Part shown: positions 1 through 11,399 of the stretch, one piece after another
Numbering within the stretch: the first letter of the stretch is position 1
Layout of the letters: every line of letters begins with the position of its first letter
Source: Acanthaster planci
Taxonomy: Eukaryota; Echinodermata; Asteroidea; Valvatida; Acanthasteridae
Reading direction: 5' to 3'
Assembly (NCBI RefSeq): GCF_001949145.1
Contig: NW_019091411.1
Coordinates: 628,335 to 692,334 of the forward strand
DNA length: 64,000 nt
Program-made: the position numbers and the translations under genes
Notes under the pieces: generated by a model
What the model saw: only the letters and a program-made list of their open reading frames with translations
Databases searched by the model: none
What the model was told of the DNA's origin: nothing

Positions 1-1147
1 GACACAGACATAGAAATTTGTTTCCTCCCTCAGTAGGTAGGAAAAAACTAGAAATCTCAATTTCTAAAATTTCACCTCAAAGTATGGTGTCCCAGTTTTC
101 TGCCTTTAATGTTAGCTTTTTGATATCAGGTCTATGGTTCACTGACCTGTTCTCATACAAACTTGATTCATTAGGTGTCACTGTGGTTAAATAGAGTCTG
201 CCCAATTGACTGGATCCATGGAAGGACCAGCACACTGAGCCACCTCATAAATGATCTTACATTTATGGTACTCCCATTATCCAAACTGCAGCAACAGAAT
301 TTCTTTCCAGGAGGGATGGATATGGTGTTTGTTGTTGCAGTCCATGTGCCGTCAAGCTTCATTTTTCATTTTTCACTTTTCCCTCTGTTTCCAAGCCATG
401 AACTTTGGATCATGAAAGCGTTGGACATCATGTCAGGTGGCCATATCCCCAGGCTGTCTGAAACACAATTAATGTGGCTGCTAACGTCACACTGAATGGG
501 TTACGTAACTCATCAGATTCTTGCTAGAATGCTAGCACTGTAGGTAGTTAGATCATCACGGCAGTGCATGGTTGTGTTCAAATGTTGTAGGGTAGAGTCC
601 TGTATGTCATACTCATTTTTATCTTTTTGGCTGTTGTTAGTTTCCCATTTTGTGACTTTTCCATCTTTGGCATTGGTGAACTCATAAGACAGCTGCAAAG
701 GTAACTCCACCCTCAATCCAGGGCTTCTCACATTACTCTCATTTCGAATCGCCGACTCCTCGGACATTCAGTCCATTCTTGACCATTAGCATAATATTGT
801 GGTGACACCCTTCCAGAGTGGTAGCATGGTAAATAACAGTCTGTGTTTGGTGTTTCACTTGTTATTGGTTGTTTGTGCTCTTGTGGAACTTGTGCTGCGT
901 TCCAGGGAACTGTGCCCTCTCCAGACATGATATCCTTAGTTATGTCGTCATCTTTAAATCATGCAATTTCACGTCAGTTTTTGCATTCTAATTGCCACTT
1001 ACATATCATGTTTATGTTTGTGATTTTCACCCTTTATTGTCTCTGAGATGATCGTAGTCCTCTTAAAACCCGACTATATATCTACAATGGTGTCAGAATT
1101 AGTCTGAATAGCCTTGTTTCATTTATTGTAACGTTTGCTCAACACAG
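1..1147. other. Presumed PHKA intron, left edge
   Basis: No exon, RNA gene or transposon recognised. AT-rich DNA with only short, uninformative open frames. It is read as intron because the first recognisable PHKA exon begins with a split codon. Confidence 0.5.
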
Positions 1148-1260
1148 AAGCAGTCAAATCACCCAGTAAGCTGAGCAGAAAGCCGTCGTTCCATCTCTTG
1201 CCAGAAGATTTTGCCGACTTCCCCATGAAGCGCACAGCAAGCTGGAGTGAAGATAAGATG
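1148..1260 (+). CDS. PHKA: PHKA exon with two basic-Ser phosphorylation-like motifs
   Basis: Acceptor aacacag before 1148; donor ATG/gtattt after 1260. It enters with two bases of a split codon and leaves in phase 0, which joins the next exon exactly. The peptide contains SRKPSF and MKRTAS, both resembling basic-directed (PKA-like) serine sites. PHKA is a known PKA target, so use as regulatory sites is plausible but inferred. I did not recognise a specific vertebrate counterpart; the assignment rests on phase, splice signals, position and composition. Confidence 0.6.
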
Positions 1261-4200
1261 GTATTTGCTGTCTCGCTCGCTGTCGTACATTTCCTTCTAA
1301 CCTTACCTTGTACTTTGTGTATGATGAGATGCAAATCTGATAGGAAGTAAATAACAGGACAAATTAAGCTAGGACTTGTACAGTGTTGTAGTTGGATCCA
1401 TCATAAGTCCCTGCAAGTTCCTAAGAAGTCCATCACAAGTCAGTCTTCTGCTAAATCAGAATTTATTGAAATGAACGATGACAGAAGCACTTCATAGTCA
1501 TTGGCCACCTTGGCATTTTTGATTGGTATTGTGAAAGGACTCTTGACTGGACTTGTGGGGAGACTTGAGAAAAATGCTTGAGATAATCTCGACTACAACA
1601 CTTGACTCATGCGTTTTGTGTCTTCACTCACATTGGAACTGTTACTTTTTACACTGGTACTGGGCACAATGAATCACTTTCTTTTACAAGATTCTCCAGA
1701 TCCCTACTGCTGTCTTTTGGATTGCAGTCGCTAACAGTCAAAACTATTTCATCTGGGAATCTACAAAGGCCACCCCCATTTAGATCCGTTTAACAAAGAT
1801 CACGTTCCTTTTTGGGGGTGCAGGTTGTGGATATGTACAAGGGGCTGAATTCCAAGGATCTGCTGGCCCAGCTGTCTGAGTCCATGTCTCTGAGTGATCA
1901 GGCTGACATCCTGCACTTTCTCTATGTGGAAGAGTAAGTCAGTAGTGACATCAATTCTAGTAACGTCACTGGTGCAACTCTAGGGAGTGGCATGTTCACC
2001 CTAACAGAAGTCCCCTCCCACGGCCCCGTATACACAATCAATTGATAGGCCTTAGTTTATTTGTCTTTGTGCGTCCTTGAAAATATTTAGTGTCCTGTCA
2101 GATATTTGCAACCTAGATACCGTTATGCTGGTGAGCTAGGTTGTAATACTTGCCACCTGCTAGTGAGCCATTTCCTTGAAGGTGACCCTGGATAACTCAA
2201 AATCAGTTGGCACACCTAACAGGCTTTCATGAAATCCACACAGATGCATGGTTGTAATAGCGCCCAGTATCAGGTAGCGTTTATCACCGTCATAACTGCA
2301 GTATATTTTCATCAAGTGCCTCAGGTCAGAATTTGCTTGAGTGCTGCCAAAGTTGTAGTAGAGGTGCAGTTTTCAAAATCTTTGTGTGTACTTGTGACGA
2401 TTGTTCGTTTTGTGTCGTTGGCTAACATGAACCTTGACCTTTTCTGAATATCAGAGGCCTGGACTGGGACACTAAGCTGAGCCAGAGAGTGGACCAGAAG
2501 GTGACTGTCAAGACCTTGATGGAAGAACTGTACTACAAGGTATGTTGGCTTAGGCTAGGAGACTGATCCATTACAAGCTGCATCGTATGGTCTTGCGTCC
2601 AATCACAGGTGTCATTTGTGTTCAACTTGCGTACACAAAATTGCTACATGCATGCATGTGTGTAGGAAGTGTGCGGCTGCAACATGCAATGATGCATTGG
2701 AGAAAAGCACATGCTAATTGCACGGGGTTTACACAAAGGCAAAAATAATCATTCTCTTCCTATGTAATTTTTTATTTGTACGTTCATTCGTGCCTGTCCA
2801 CTTGTTTGTATGTGAAAAAGACGCCACAGTTAAAGGGTCCGTGGAAAGCATTTATTTCCCTCTTGCCCTTGAAAATGCCCCTGCTGTGTTTCAGTTGACC
2901 GAATTTTCAATTTTTGGGGAGCTGTTTTGATGGGCATTTTGGAGTTTTTGTGGTTTTTATGCTGACGTAATTTCCATAATCATGAGCAAAACTGTCATGC
3001 CATCCGAGGGACTGGACCTCAATGTTGCCTTGACTCAGACGTGCACAAAAGACAACTTGCATTGCTAACACTTTGCGGTGGCAATTTCCCTTTGGTGATT
3101 TGTTTTACCAGAACAAGTAAATAAGCGAACAGACAACCTTGTCTTGGAGATGTTTTATTAAGCAAAGTTTAGCTTCAAATTGAAGTAGAAATAAAAATAA
3201 ACTGAGTAGTGTCTTCCCTGATTTACATCATGGCAACAGTTCCTTTAAATTTCTAGGTAAGCATGGACAATTTTAAGGTTTAAAAAGTGCAATTTTCAAT
3301 ATCGTTAACCCTGAAGAAGAATATGAACATGCATAAGAAGGTGTCTGAAAAAAATTCCTAGCAAGGACTCTTTAAACCCAATTTTGTGTTTTTCCCTTGC
3401 TGCCGTCAGAGTGCCCACTACAAGGCCTGGTCAGTGGTCCGCCACACGGCCGGCATCCTGGAGAAAAAGGTGGAGAATCTGGCCCAGGCCGTGACGGAGC
3501 TCCTAGTAAGGCAGAAGCAGGTGTCAGTGGGCATCCCCCCCGAGCCCCGGGAGAAGATCATCGTGGCCCCGTTGCCGCCCAAGAAGCTCCACAGGGTCAT
3601 CTCGGAGGCCTGCGGGGAAGATAAGAGTTCGGCCGTGCTCACCCAGGTGAGAGAGGAGTCGGCTGTGTCTCATTGTTAGGGCTGTGGGTAGAAATAAGTA
3701 GACACGTATGGAGACAATAGCCACTTGAATAGAAGTGCCCCTCATGGGCTAAAAACAGCCATGTTAGTGGGGAGTGTTCAATGGCTACGTCCAAACTGTT
3801 GGCTAGAGCTAGGTGTAGGTGCTCTGTTAGAAGTACATGGGGAGTGTTCAATGGCTACATCCAAATCTGTTGGCTAGAGCTAGGTGTAGGTGTTAGAAGT
3901 ACATGGAAACACGCTAACAGTAGACATATTTGTAGCTGTCTGAAGCTGTGGCGGACACAGCCTGTACAGTACACCGTCTTAAAGCTTAGTTTCCACCACA
4001 TGATTGTTTATACGCAAAGACACACAAAAAGGAATCGGAAACAGCCTTTGTGCCTTCTCCAGTATAACGTACATTTGACAAATAAGGAAGTCTGTTTGTG
4101 AACTGGGAAAATGCAATTCAATCAAAGGAGCTGCCGTTGCTAGGAAACTTGTGCCTTCTCTTGGTCCCACTCGGGGTGGATTGACCCTTATGTTCTGGTC

Positions 4201-7200
4201 ACAGTTAGTTGAAGTGGATGTGGCTGGAGAAGTTGACCCTTGAAGCTAGAATTTGAAGTTGGATCAATGAGTATTCAGTTTTTAGCTTATGGACTTTCCA
4301 TAAACAGTATTGGATATCTTATCGTGATTAGTTTGTTAATTCAGGTTTTTTGTTGATTGAGGGTTGTGCTTTATTTATTTGTTTATTTTTTGATTCCAAG
4401 TATTCAATTAGTATTGTTTTGGCCATATTTCTTCTTGTTGTCTGTAACAGCTTTTCTTTAGCAGGTTCAGTCATCTCCTAGTTTTTTAAATGTAAACTCT
4501 TTGAACAGCTGCCAATGAATACATGTATTCAGATCTCCGGGTCATGAACATATTTCCTGGAGAAATTCTCTGTGGTCGTATGGCATTGGCTTTTAAATCA
4601 TGGCAATGCTGTTGTGTCCCTAAACTCTGAAAGTGTTCAGACCATTAATCTATCCCTTTTTTCAAAAACATCTCCAAAATAGGAACTACTGGTGTATCTG
4701 TCCATGTTCATACGGACTGAACCCAAGCTCTTCTACGAGATGTTGCGTATCCGAGTCGGCCTCATTATGCAGGTCATGACCTCTGAACTAGCACGCACCA
4801 TGGGATGCCAGGGTGAGTTGGACGTGGCATTGTTCTTCAGACTTTTCCTTGCCGAGAGCTAGTCTCAAACCTGAGCTGGTGTGTTCTGATTGGATTATTA
4901 CGAGGCATGTCCCTTCATGGATAAAGACTCAGACAGTGAGAGTTGCAAAGGCTGGTATGTTGGCCCTATAAATGCACAAATAAATGCACAAGTTTTATTA
5001 AACCTTTGTACTTATAAATCTACATGGTGAATAAATGCACTGGTTTGAATAACACACGTTTTTAGAAGGTCCTCATCAGATTATTAAATTAAATATGGAA
5101 AACTGATGGTGATCGTATTAACTTTTGGGACATAACTAAATGCCAAAATTCAGTTTCGGTAAAGCTTTCAGTCAAAATCAGTCTTTCGTGTGACATTTAA
5201 AGTGAGAAGTAAAGTAGGAGGTTTAATTCCCAAAGTATTTGTCAAACTTATTTTGGAGGAGATCAATCTTGTGCTTGATATTTGGTGGTCAAACTGGCTT
5301 TTCTTCTTTCTGGGATCCTCTGCACAAAATGATTAAGGTCTTGTGTCCAGATGCTGCTTGTGGTGTTGATCTTGTTGACCCTTCTCAATTGGCTTCTTTC
5401 CTTCCAGGGGATAAAGCCTATGAGCACCTGATGTCTCTCAGCCCCTATGAGATGAAGGACCTCCTTCATCACATCCTCAGTGGCAAGGAGTTTGGCGTGG
5501 CAGCAGGTAGATGAGCCATTACCTAATACGTTGACCAAGGGCGACTTAGAATGTACATAGGAATAAAAACCATGCTGTACAGAGTTCAAGGCTGTATAAG
5601 ATGGGTGAGGGGTCACGGCAGGTGTTGGGAACAGTTAATCAGAAGTGTGAAAGGCATAAATGGCCTCTTAATGTATGAAACGGTCAACTTATTAATTTAT
5701 CGCTTTCCAAAAAAGCTTGGACGTTGGTGCATTAAATCTGTATGGCTTTTCTATTGCCTCTTGATGGCATTGGAGTGTCTTTCAGCATGTTCGACTTTGT
5801 GCTTGGTATTGTTGTTCAAGCCACAAATACCTTTTGTCCTGCAGCGAGTTCCAAGTCAGTCGGCATTGGAGAGAGACAGCTGTCTATCGTCAGTGCCCAG
5901 AAGGACGAGATCATGGGTCTGTCACAGATCAAGCGCCAGTTGACGGTAAGCGCCGACAGAAAACCCACATTCCTCCTCCTGGATCAAAAGTTCTTTACGA
6001 TTTACAAAAAAAAATCAGATTGGTAAGGAATAATTTTTAACAGCAAAGATGGTGGCATCTCAGAGTTCAGGCTGCTCCCACCAGAAAGACACGCAAAGTC
6101 ACAGCCAGTTGAGGCTTTCCATGGTTACATGTGTCTCTTCCTGGTTGCAGCCCAAACCCTCCAATGCAGATTATTGTTCTCAAAACGTGTCACCTCTTAC
6201 CATGAACTTAGAACAAGTGGCACACAAATGCGGGGCATTTATACCATGAATGCTTTTCTGTGTTCAGAAGTGGGTTTATTTTTTGTTGCATTTGCCTTGT
6301 CTTTCCTGCAACTTGCTCTTACGAGGAATTACCAGACAATGTGCCAAAATGAAGCCAAACCTCTCCAGGGTTGTTGCGAACACTTCTACGAGTCTTAATG
6401 GTAGCACTTTCTGTGTGATGGGGTCCTTTTGTCATGGGAACTGTTCTGATGTTAGTAACGTTTCACCACCAAGTCTGTTGGCATCATCTTTATACTTGGT
6501 CCACCGCACAGCAAAAAGGGAGAGGTTATAGTGCAGATGGCATGAAAACGTGCCTGTTCATCATATGCTACATTTATTTTTCCACTACACAAAAGTTCAC
6601 TGAATCACCATCTTCTTATAAGTTTCTGACAGTGTGTAAATTGACTTTTTCAAGTGGTGCAGTAAAACTAGCCTCCTGAGGGGATTCATGATGCTCTTCT
6701 ATTTTTCCCTGAGGCAAAGCCAAGCAAAAATAGAATACTCGGGTTACTCTTACTGATGTAAGAAAAAGAGCAGCACTTTTAGCACTTCTTCCGCGTTTTT
6801 TCATGATTTAACTGATTAATGTAATCGAAATGCAATTAAGATATACGTTTGTATTGAGATATAAAAGTTTTAAAAATTCAATTGTTTTTTTCCCAAATAT
6901 TGTGAAATGTTTGAACCCAGCTGTGTAATGCGCCCATTTGTGAATACACATAAGATGCACCCCCGTACACAATTGTACTCAATATCAGTTGTTATGGACA
7001 TAGTTCTTTGGCTACCATGGGTCTGGTACTTTTGGCCTCGAACTGCAAGGCAGCGAAATATATGTGGCTTGCTCTGTTGGCGAAGTGCATAGAGACTATT
7101 CATCACCGGGTCGTATGTCATTGATGCTTGATAAGAGTTTGTGACTTGCGGTTCTGAAATAGAATTGACTCATCCCAATTTACATTCTCACCCTGTTGCC

Positions 7201-10200
7201 CTCGATCACCTGCTGGTTTGACATGGCAGTCCAAGTCCATGAGTCTCCGAGATGTCGAGTTGGAAGAGGATGTGTTCCAGGAGAAAGTGGGCCAGTGGCT
7301 GCGGCGGCGTCGACTGGACGGTGCCCTCAACCGCGCACCGCCAGAATTCTACTACAAGGTCTGGAAGATTCTTGAGAAGGTGAGTCTGTTGTCAGTGAAG
7401 CAGCTGACCACAATCTATTATCAGGAAGCCATTATCAGACGCACCTGTCGTAGAGCATGGTATTAGCTAACGAGGCAAGTTCTCCTGCATAGCCAAAGGA
7501 CACAGAGACCTGAAAGTGACCATTTCAGCTAGGTGCCTTGGATCCACACGAAAGCTGTTACAGTAAAGACCGTTCACTTACTGTGCATCATGTGCCTGCA
7601 GAACTATATATGTAAGGTGATGTGTTGCGTTCAAAACGGACATTATTGCTTTAAAAAAACCCATTTCTTGTTGCAGGGTGGAGTCCACGAATAGCCTTTG
7701 TGCATGGATTTCCCTTCTGAATTATTGTTTTTTCCATTAAAATAATGATCCATGTGATGAATTTTTATCACATATCTTTCATTTGTAACTTTTACTCATT
7801 TTTAATTCATGAATATTTGACATCAATTTTCGGTCAAGTATATTGAACAAGGCACTTTTTATACATTTGAAATTATCCATACTGTTAGGATAATTTAGGG
7901 AACTGTTGCTTTGATGTCATTCAGGGAAGATTCTGTTCCGATGACATACTTTTTCTGTTCAAATATTGAAACAGAATTGAAACAGAAAAATGATTTTGAG
8001 ACAATAAAAATTAGGACAGCGAAACAGCAAAGTTCCAGGTTTTCTGCTTGGGATGAAATTGCAGTTTTGTTCATGAATATGGAAATTTGCATTGGCATTA
8101 AAGCCAAATAGGCACTGAAATAACCTTTGAAATAACATAACAAACGCAGAAAATAGAGTCAAACGATTCACACTTGTGCATTTTTAGTGGGTTTAGTAAA
8201 TAAAATTACACTGTGTGGACCCTTTGATTTACCTACAGTGCCATGGGCTGAGCATTGAGGGGTACAGCCTCCCCCATCACATGACCCGGGAGATGACGGA
8301 GAACGAGTTCAAGTTTGCCCTGCAGGTGGAGACGGCACTCAACCGCATCCCCCAGCCCGAGTTTCGGCAGCTGGTGGTGGAGGCCCTCATGGTCCTATCC
8401 CTGGTCGTGGAGAACGACTGGCTGAGCAACCTGGGGGCCATCATTCAGGTGGAGGGGCTGGTCATCGAGGCCAACGAGATCTTCCTTAGAGATCAGGTAT
8501 GTTTGCACAGCCAGCGTTGTTCGACTTGGAAACTGTCTGGTGAGAGAGACGCTGTATGGTCATTTTTTCATCATCTGGTTAATGGATCGAACGAGCAGCA
8601 TCGTGTGATTGAAAAATTGATGTACGATCATCCCACATGCATGGCTGTCAGAGAAGTGCCAGCAAAGGACTCGCTATGGAGTTCAAAGAGTTTAAATGAT
8701 TGATTTGGCCAGTACACACACAAAAAAGTTGACTTTTTTCACCATTTCTGCATCTTTTGCACTCTTTATGCATGAACATAACTTCAGCAACTGCGAGCTA
8801 CCCCCCCAAAAAGCACCATCATTCAACCACCATTACCACCACACTTCTGTAATATAAACCATCCTTTAAAATGAAATTGCACGGTTGGTTCAGTGAAATT
8901 CTATCCACATTGGGTTTTTTGGTACTGGTTCATCCAGAGAGGTCCTTCTGCTGTACACTTTGCACTGCAATTTTCATTTGGTACTACTTCTCATAAGGGA
9001 AGCAGTTTTTCTCCAACATGGCCCAACGGATAACAATACAAATGGCTAAAATACTTTTGATTTTTCCTTTGCAAAGCCAAGCGTAACATAAATTCATGTA
9101 TTTAACCACCGCTAAGTGGCGTTCAAGTACTGTCAAAGGATGGTCTGTCGTGCTCACTTTCTTGACCAATTTTGCTTGTACTTTCCTGCCTTGGTTCAAG
9201 GCAAGGCAGACGTGGTGGCACAAAGCTGAACTGAATTAAAGAGAGTTACACCTTCTATTGGTGGGTATACGAACGAGTTCTTCACTTGAAAACTTGCACC
9301 AGGATTGGAATGTCAAAAAAGACTGCATCGAGTATTGACTGTCAGCTATTCACACCATAATTGGAACAGTCATGGATGCCCTTATACTCCCTGTTGATCG
9401 TATTTCATGATTGCACTACATAAATTGAAGGCTTCAAGACAAAACATCAGTCAATGCGTACTTAATTCATTGGACAAACACCTGACCTGCCTCTTGTCCC
9501 ATGCTTGAACCACGTCTACATTTTCAGCGCCGGAAGAGATTGAGGACAAAGTCGATGGACGCAAGTGCCCAAACCAACCTGAAACCCACATTTCCAAGTT
9601 CGGAAGGTTTGCAGAGGGCGGAGGCCAAGGGAACCAGCCTTGGCCCTGATGCCCAGTCGTCCGCAGCCCCATCATCTAGACTGCGGCGTTCCCGGAGCAG
9701 TTCCGTCGGATTTGAAATGCAGGAGGTGAGGGACCAAGTACAGCGATTAGACTGCATTCATCAGGCTCGGCGTGGGAGCACCGCTCACAGTCACCCACAG
9801 ACAGCTTCAGCTATACACATTTCATTTAGCTCTAAAATAGACTTCACATCTTGCCTCTGGCAACATTCTGAGCAAAGAGATAGCTATTCAACCACCACAC
9901 TGTGGAAACTCCTCAACTTTCAGGATCGAATGGAAGTCAGTCAACAAAGTATGAGGGCTTTCATTTTGTGTGTGTGTGTGCTTCAGAAGTTCTGCCTTTA
10001 TAAGCAACATTCTTGCAGGTGGGAGTGCCTTGGTTGTTCTGTGACAGGAGATGTCATCTGACCAATCTTGTCAACTTCCATAGCTGGAGGATGGAAGGCA
10101 TACCATCTAGATTCAAAGCCATGTTCACCTTGTTTCAGTGTATAACATCTCATTCCTGGCCATATAAACCTGCACAGACAAAGCACAGTTGATGAGTGAC

Positions 10201-10565
10201 CTCCATTTTTTCAACATAGCACTACCTTTACGTATGCACATACTTACACCGGAGACTTGAAATTCATGCATAGTCACAACTTCTTAAAGGCTTGTCAAGG
10301 ATCCTGTTTTCATATATTTTTCCTACCTCTTCACATCCCCCAGATGGAGGTCAAAGGTGACGCCACACTGTGCTGTGCTGTGGATCAGCCCCGCCCCACG
10401 CCACTGGCCTGCGGGGGCGTGGCTGGCATCTGTTGTCACTTCTACGACAGCGCTCCCAGCGGCATCTACGGCACCATGGCCTACCTGGCCAAGGCAGGGG
10501 CCAAGAAGCTGAGTTTCCACCACCAGTTCGACGAGAACGCTGAGGTGGACTGCAGGGTCAGCTGA
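1148..10565 (+). CDS. PHKA: Phosphorylase b kinase regulatory subunit alpha, C-terminal half (11 exons, 5' part outside window)
   Basis: Regulatory alpha subunit of the (alpha-beta-gamma-delta)4 kinase that activates glycogen phosphorylase in the cytosol. Exons: 1148-1260, 1824-1933, 2455-2539, 3410-3646, 4683-4812, 5408-5506, 5845-5945, 7230-7379, 8239-8496, 9528-9725, 10344-10565. Every join has GT-AG borders and matching phase, giving 566 residues and a TGA stop. Seen motifs: [58 protein letters not shown], and FYDSAPSG near the end. These agree with remembered vertebrate PHKA1/PHKA2. The RRRRLDGA linker and the closing FYDSAPSG block favour alpha over beta. The glucoamylase-like N-terminal domain must lie left of the window. 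Exon GC content is clearly higher than intron GC. The first exon is the least certain, because that region is poorly conserved. Confidence 0.93.
3769..3906 (+). repeat. Imperfect tandem duplication in a PHKA intron
   Basis: Two adjacent units of about 70 bp (3769-3838 and 3839-3906) each contain agtgttcaatggctac, ggctagagctaggtgtaggt and agaagtacatgg. They differ by a few substitutions and a short deletion in the second copy. Non-coding, in the intron after the exon ending 3646. Confidence 0.9.
9528..9725 (+). CDS. PHKA: In-frame 66-codon Arg/Ser-rich cassette exon in PHKA
   Basis: The acceptor is ttttcag and the donor GAG/gtgagg. The length is 198 nt and both ends are phase 0, so it can be included or skipped without a frameshift. 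It sits between the exon ending FLRDQ (8496) and the final exon (10344). The peptide is basic and Ser-rich, beginning [11 protein letters not shown] and ending with [16 protein letters not shown], and looks disordered with basic-directed phosphorylation sites. Remembered vertebrate PHKA has only a short linker here. Alternative splicing is inferred from symmetry only. Confidence 0.65.
10344..10565 (+). CDS. PHKA: PHKA terminal exon with CaaX box
   Basis: Acceptor cccccag before 10344; open in phase 0 to TGA at 10563-10565. It carries GDATLCC, an insertion rich in Pro and Gly, then [12 protein letters not shown] and GTMAYLAKA, the closing block of PHKA. The last four residues are C-R-V-S, a CaaX box whose terminal Ser favours farnesyltransferase. 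Vertebrate alpha subunits also end in a farnesylated CaaX box (CAMQ or CQMQ), so the anchor motif is kept although the preceding 20 or so residues differ. Confidence 0.9.
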   Translation: MEVKGDATLCCAVDQPRPTPLACGGVAGICCHFYDSAPSGIYGTMAYLAKAGAKKLSFHHQFDENAEVDCRVS

Positions 10566-11265
10566 TGGCTCGCCGGAGGTTGAACACCCCTGATGCCTCA
10601 AAGACTTTTGAGTCTACAATTGGTAATATACACCCACTGCCGTGTTGCTGCATTGAGACCCCTAACCTCAAACCTACCTCGAGATCAGACGGCCAATCCG
10701 AATAATGAGTGTTGAGTAATCGCAGGAAGCCCTTTATCTTGAGCCTTGGGGCCCTAGCTGCCCACACCTTGTGGCTGAGCGTAGTTCAGTTTTGTTCTGC
10801 AAAACTTATTTTCCCACCCAAAACACCATACAATGTGTATTGCATGTGATCTGGCAGACGACTGATATTTTTTCCCGTTCAGATTTTCAATTTTATGAGC
10901 ACTGTTTGCATGAAATTGGGCAGAAGCCACAGGGCTGCAGCTTCAAGTAACATATTCACCTATGGAAGTTGCCAGTTGAGGATTTATCTATTTCCCCCAT
11001 AGTTGTGAACAGGGTAGACATAAACCTGAATGATAAAAGAGAAAAAAAAAAGAAACCGCTAAAGGAAAAATAGCTTGACTTTACCTTAGAATTGATCACC
11101 TTCGACCATTTATGGTCTGTCAGTTTGCTGCTCAGGAGGACTTTGCCCCCCCCAATCCTGGCAATGTATTGTCCTGGCAATGCCAATTGTTATGTTACTT
11201 CCAGTTGTTATTGCTTGTTATCACGCTTCTTACCAGAAGCAGGTATGTATGTGTGTTCCTTATGG

Positions 11266-11358
11266 AATAAACATCACCTTTAACTATCACATTAACTATT
11301 CATAAATACCTAAGATAGTTTAGCCATTCCTTTTGTTTGAGAGCCAACGGTTAATAAA
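11266..11358 (+). promoter_or_regulatory. Candidate polyadenylation signals for PHKA
   Basis: AATAAA occurs at 11266-11271 and 11353-11358, about 0.7-0.8 kb after the PHKA stop; a further one lies near 11576. They are the nearest canonical hexamers noticed on the coding strand, but which one is used cannot be told from sequence. Confidence 0.4.
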
Positions 11359-11399
11359 GCACGGTCTGGTTATGTGCCACCTTATGCAGCATATGTCAT

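Noticed and set aside
2830-3380. Possible inverted repeat (ttaaagggtcc with ggactctttaaa) in a PHKA intron
   Set aside because: Similarity is short and imperfect, without a target duplication, so chance is not excluded.
5263-5616. 117-codon - strand frame across a PHKA exon
   Set aside because: It is antisense to the exon at 5408-5506 and has no family similarity.
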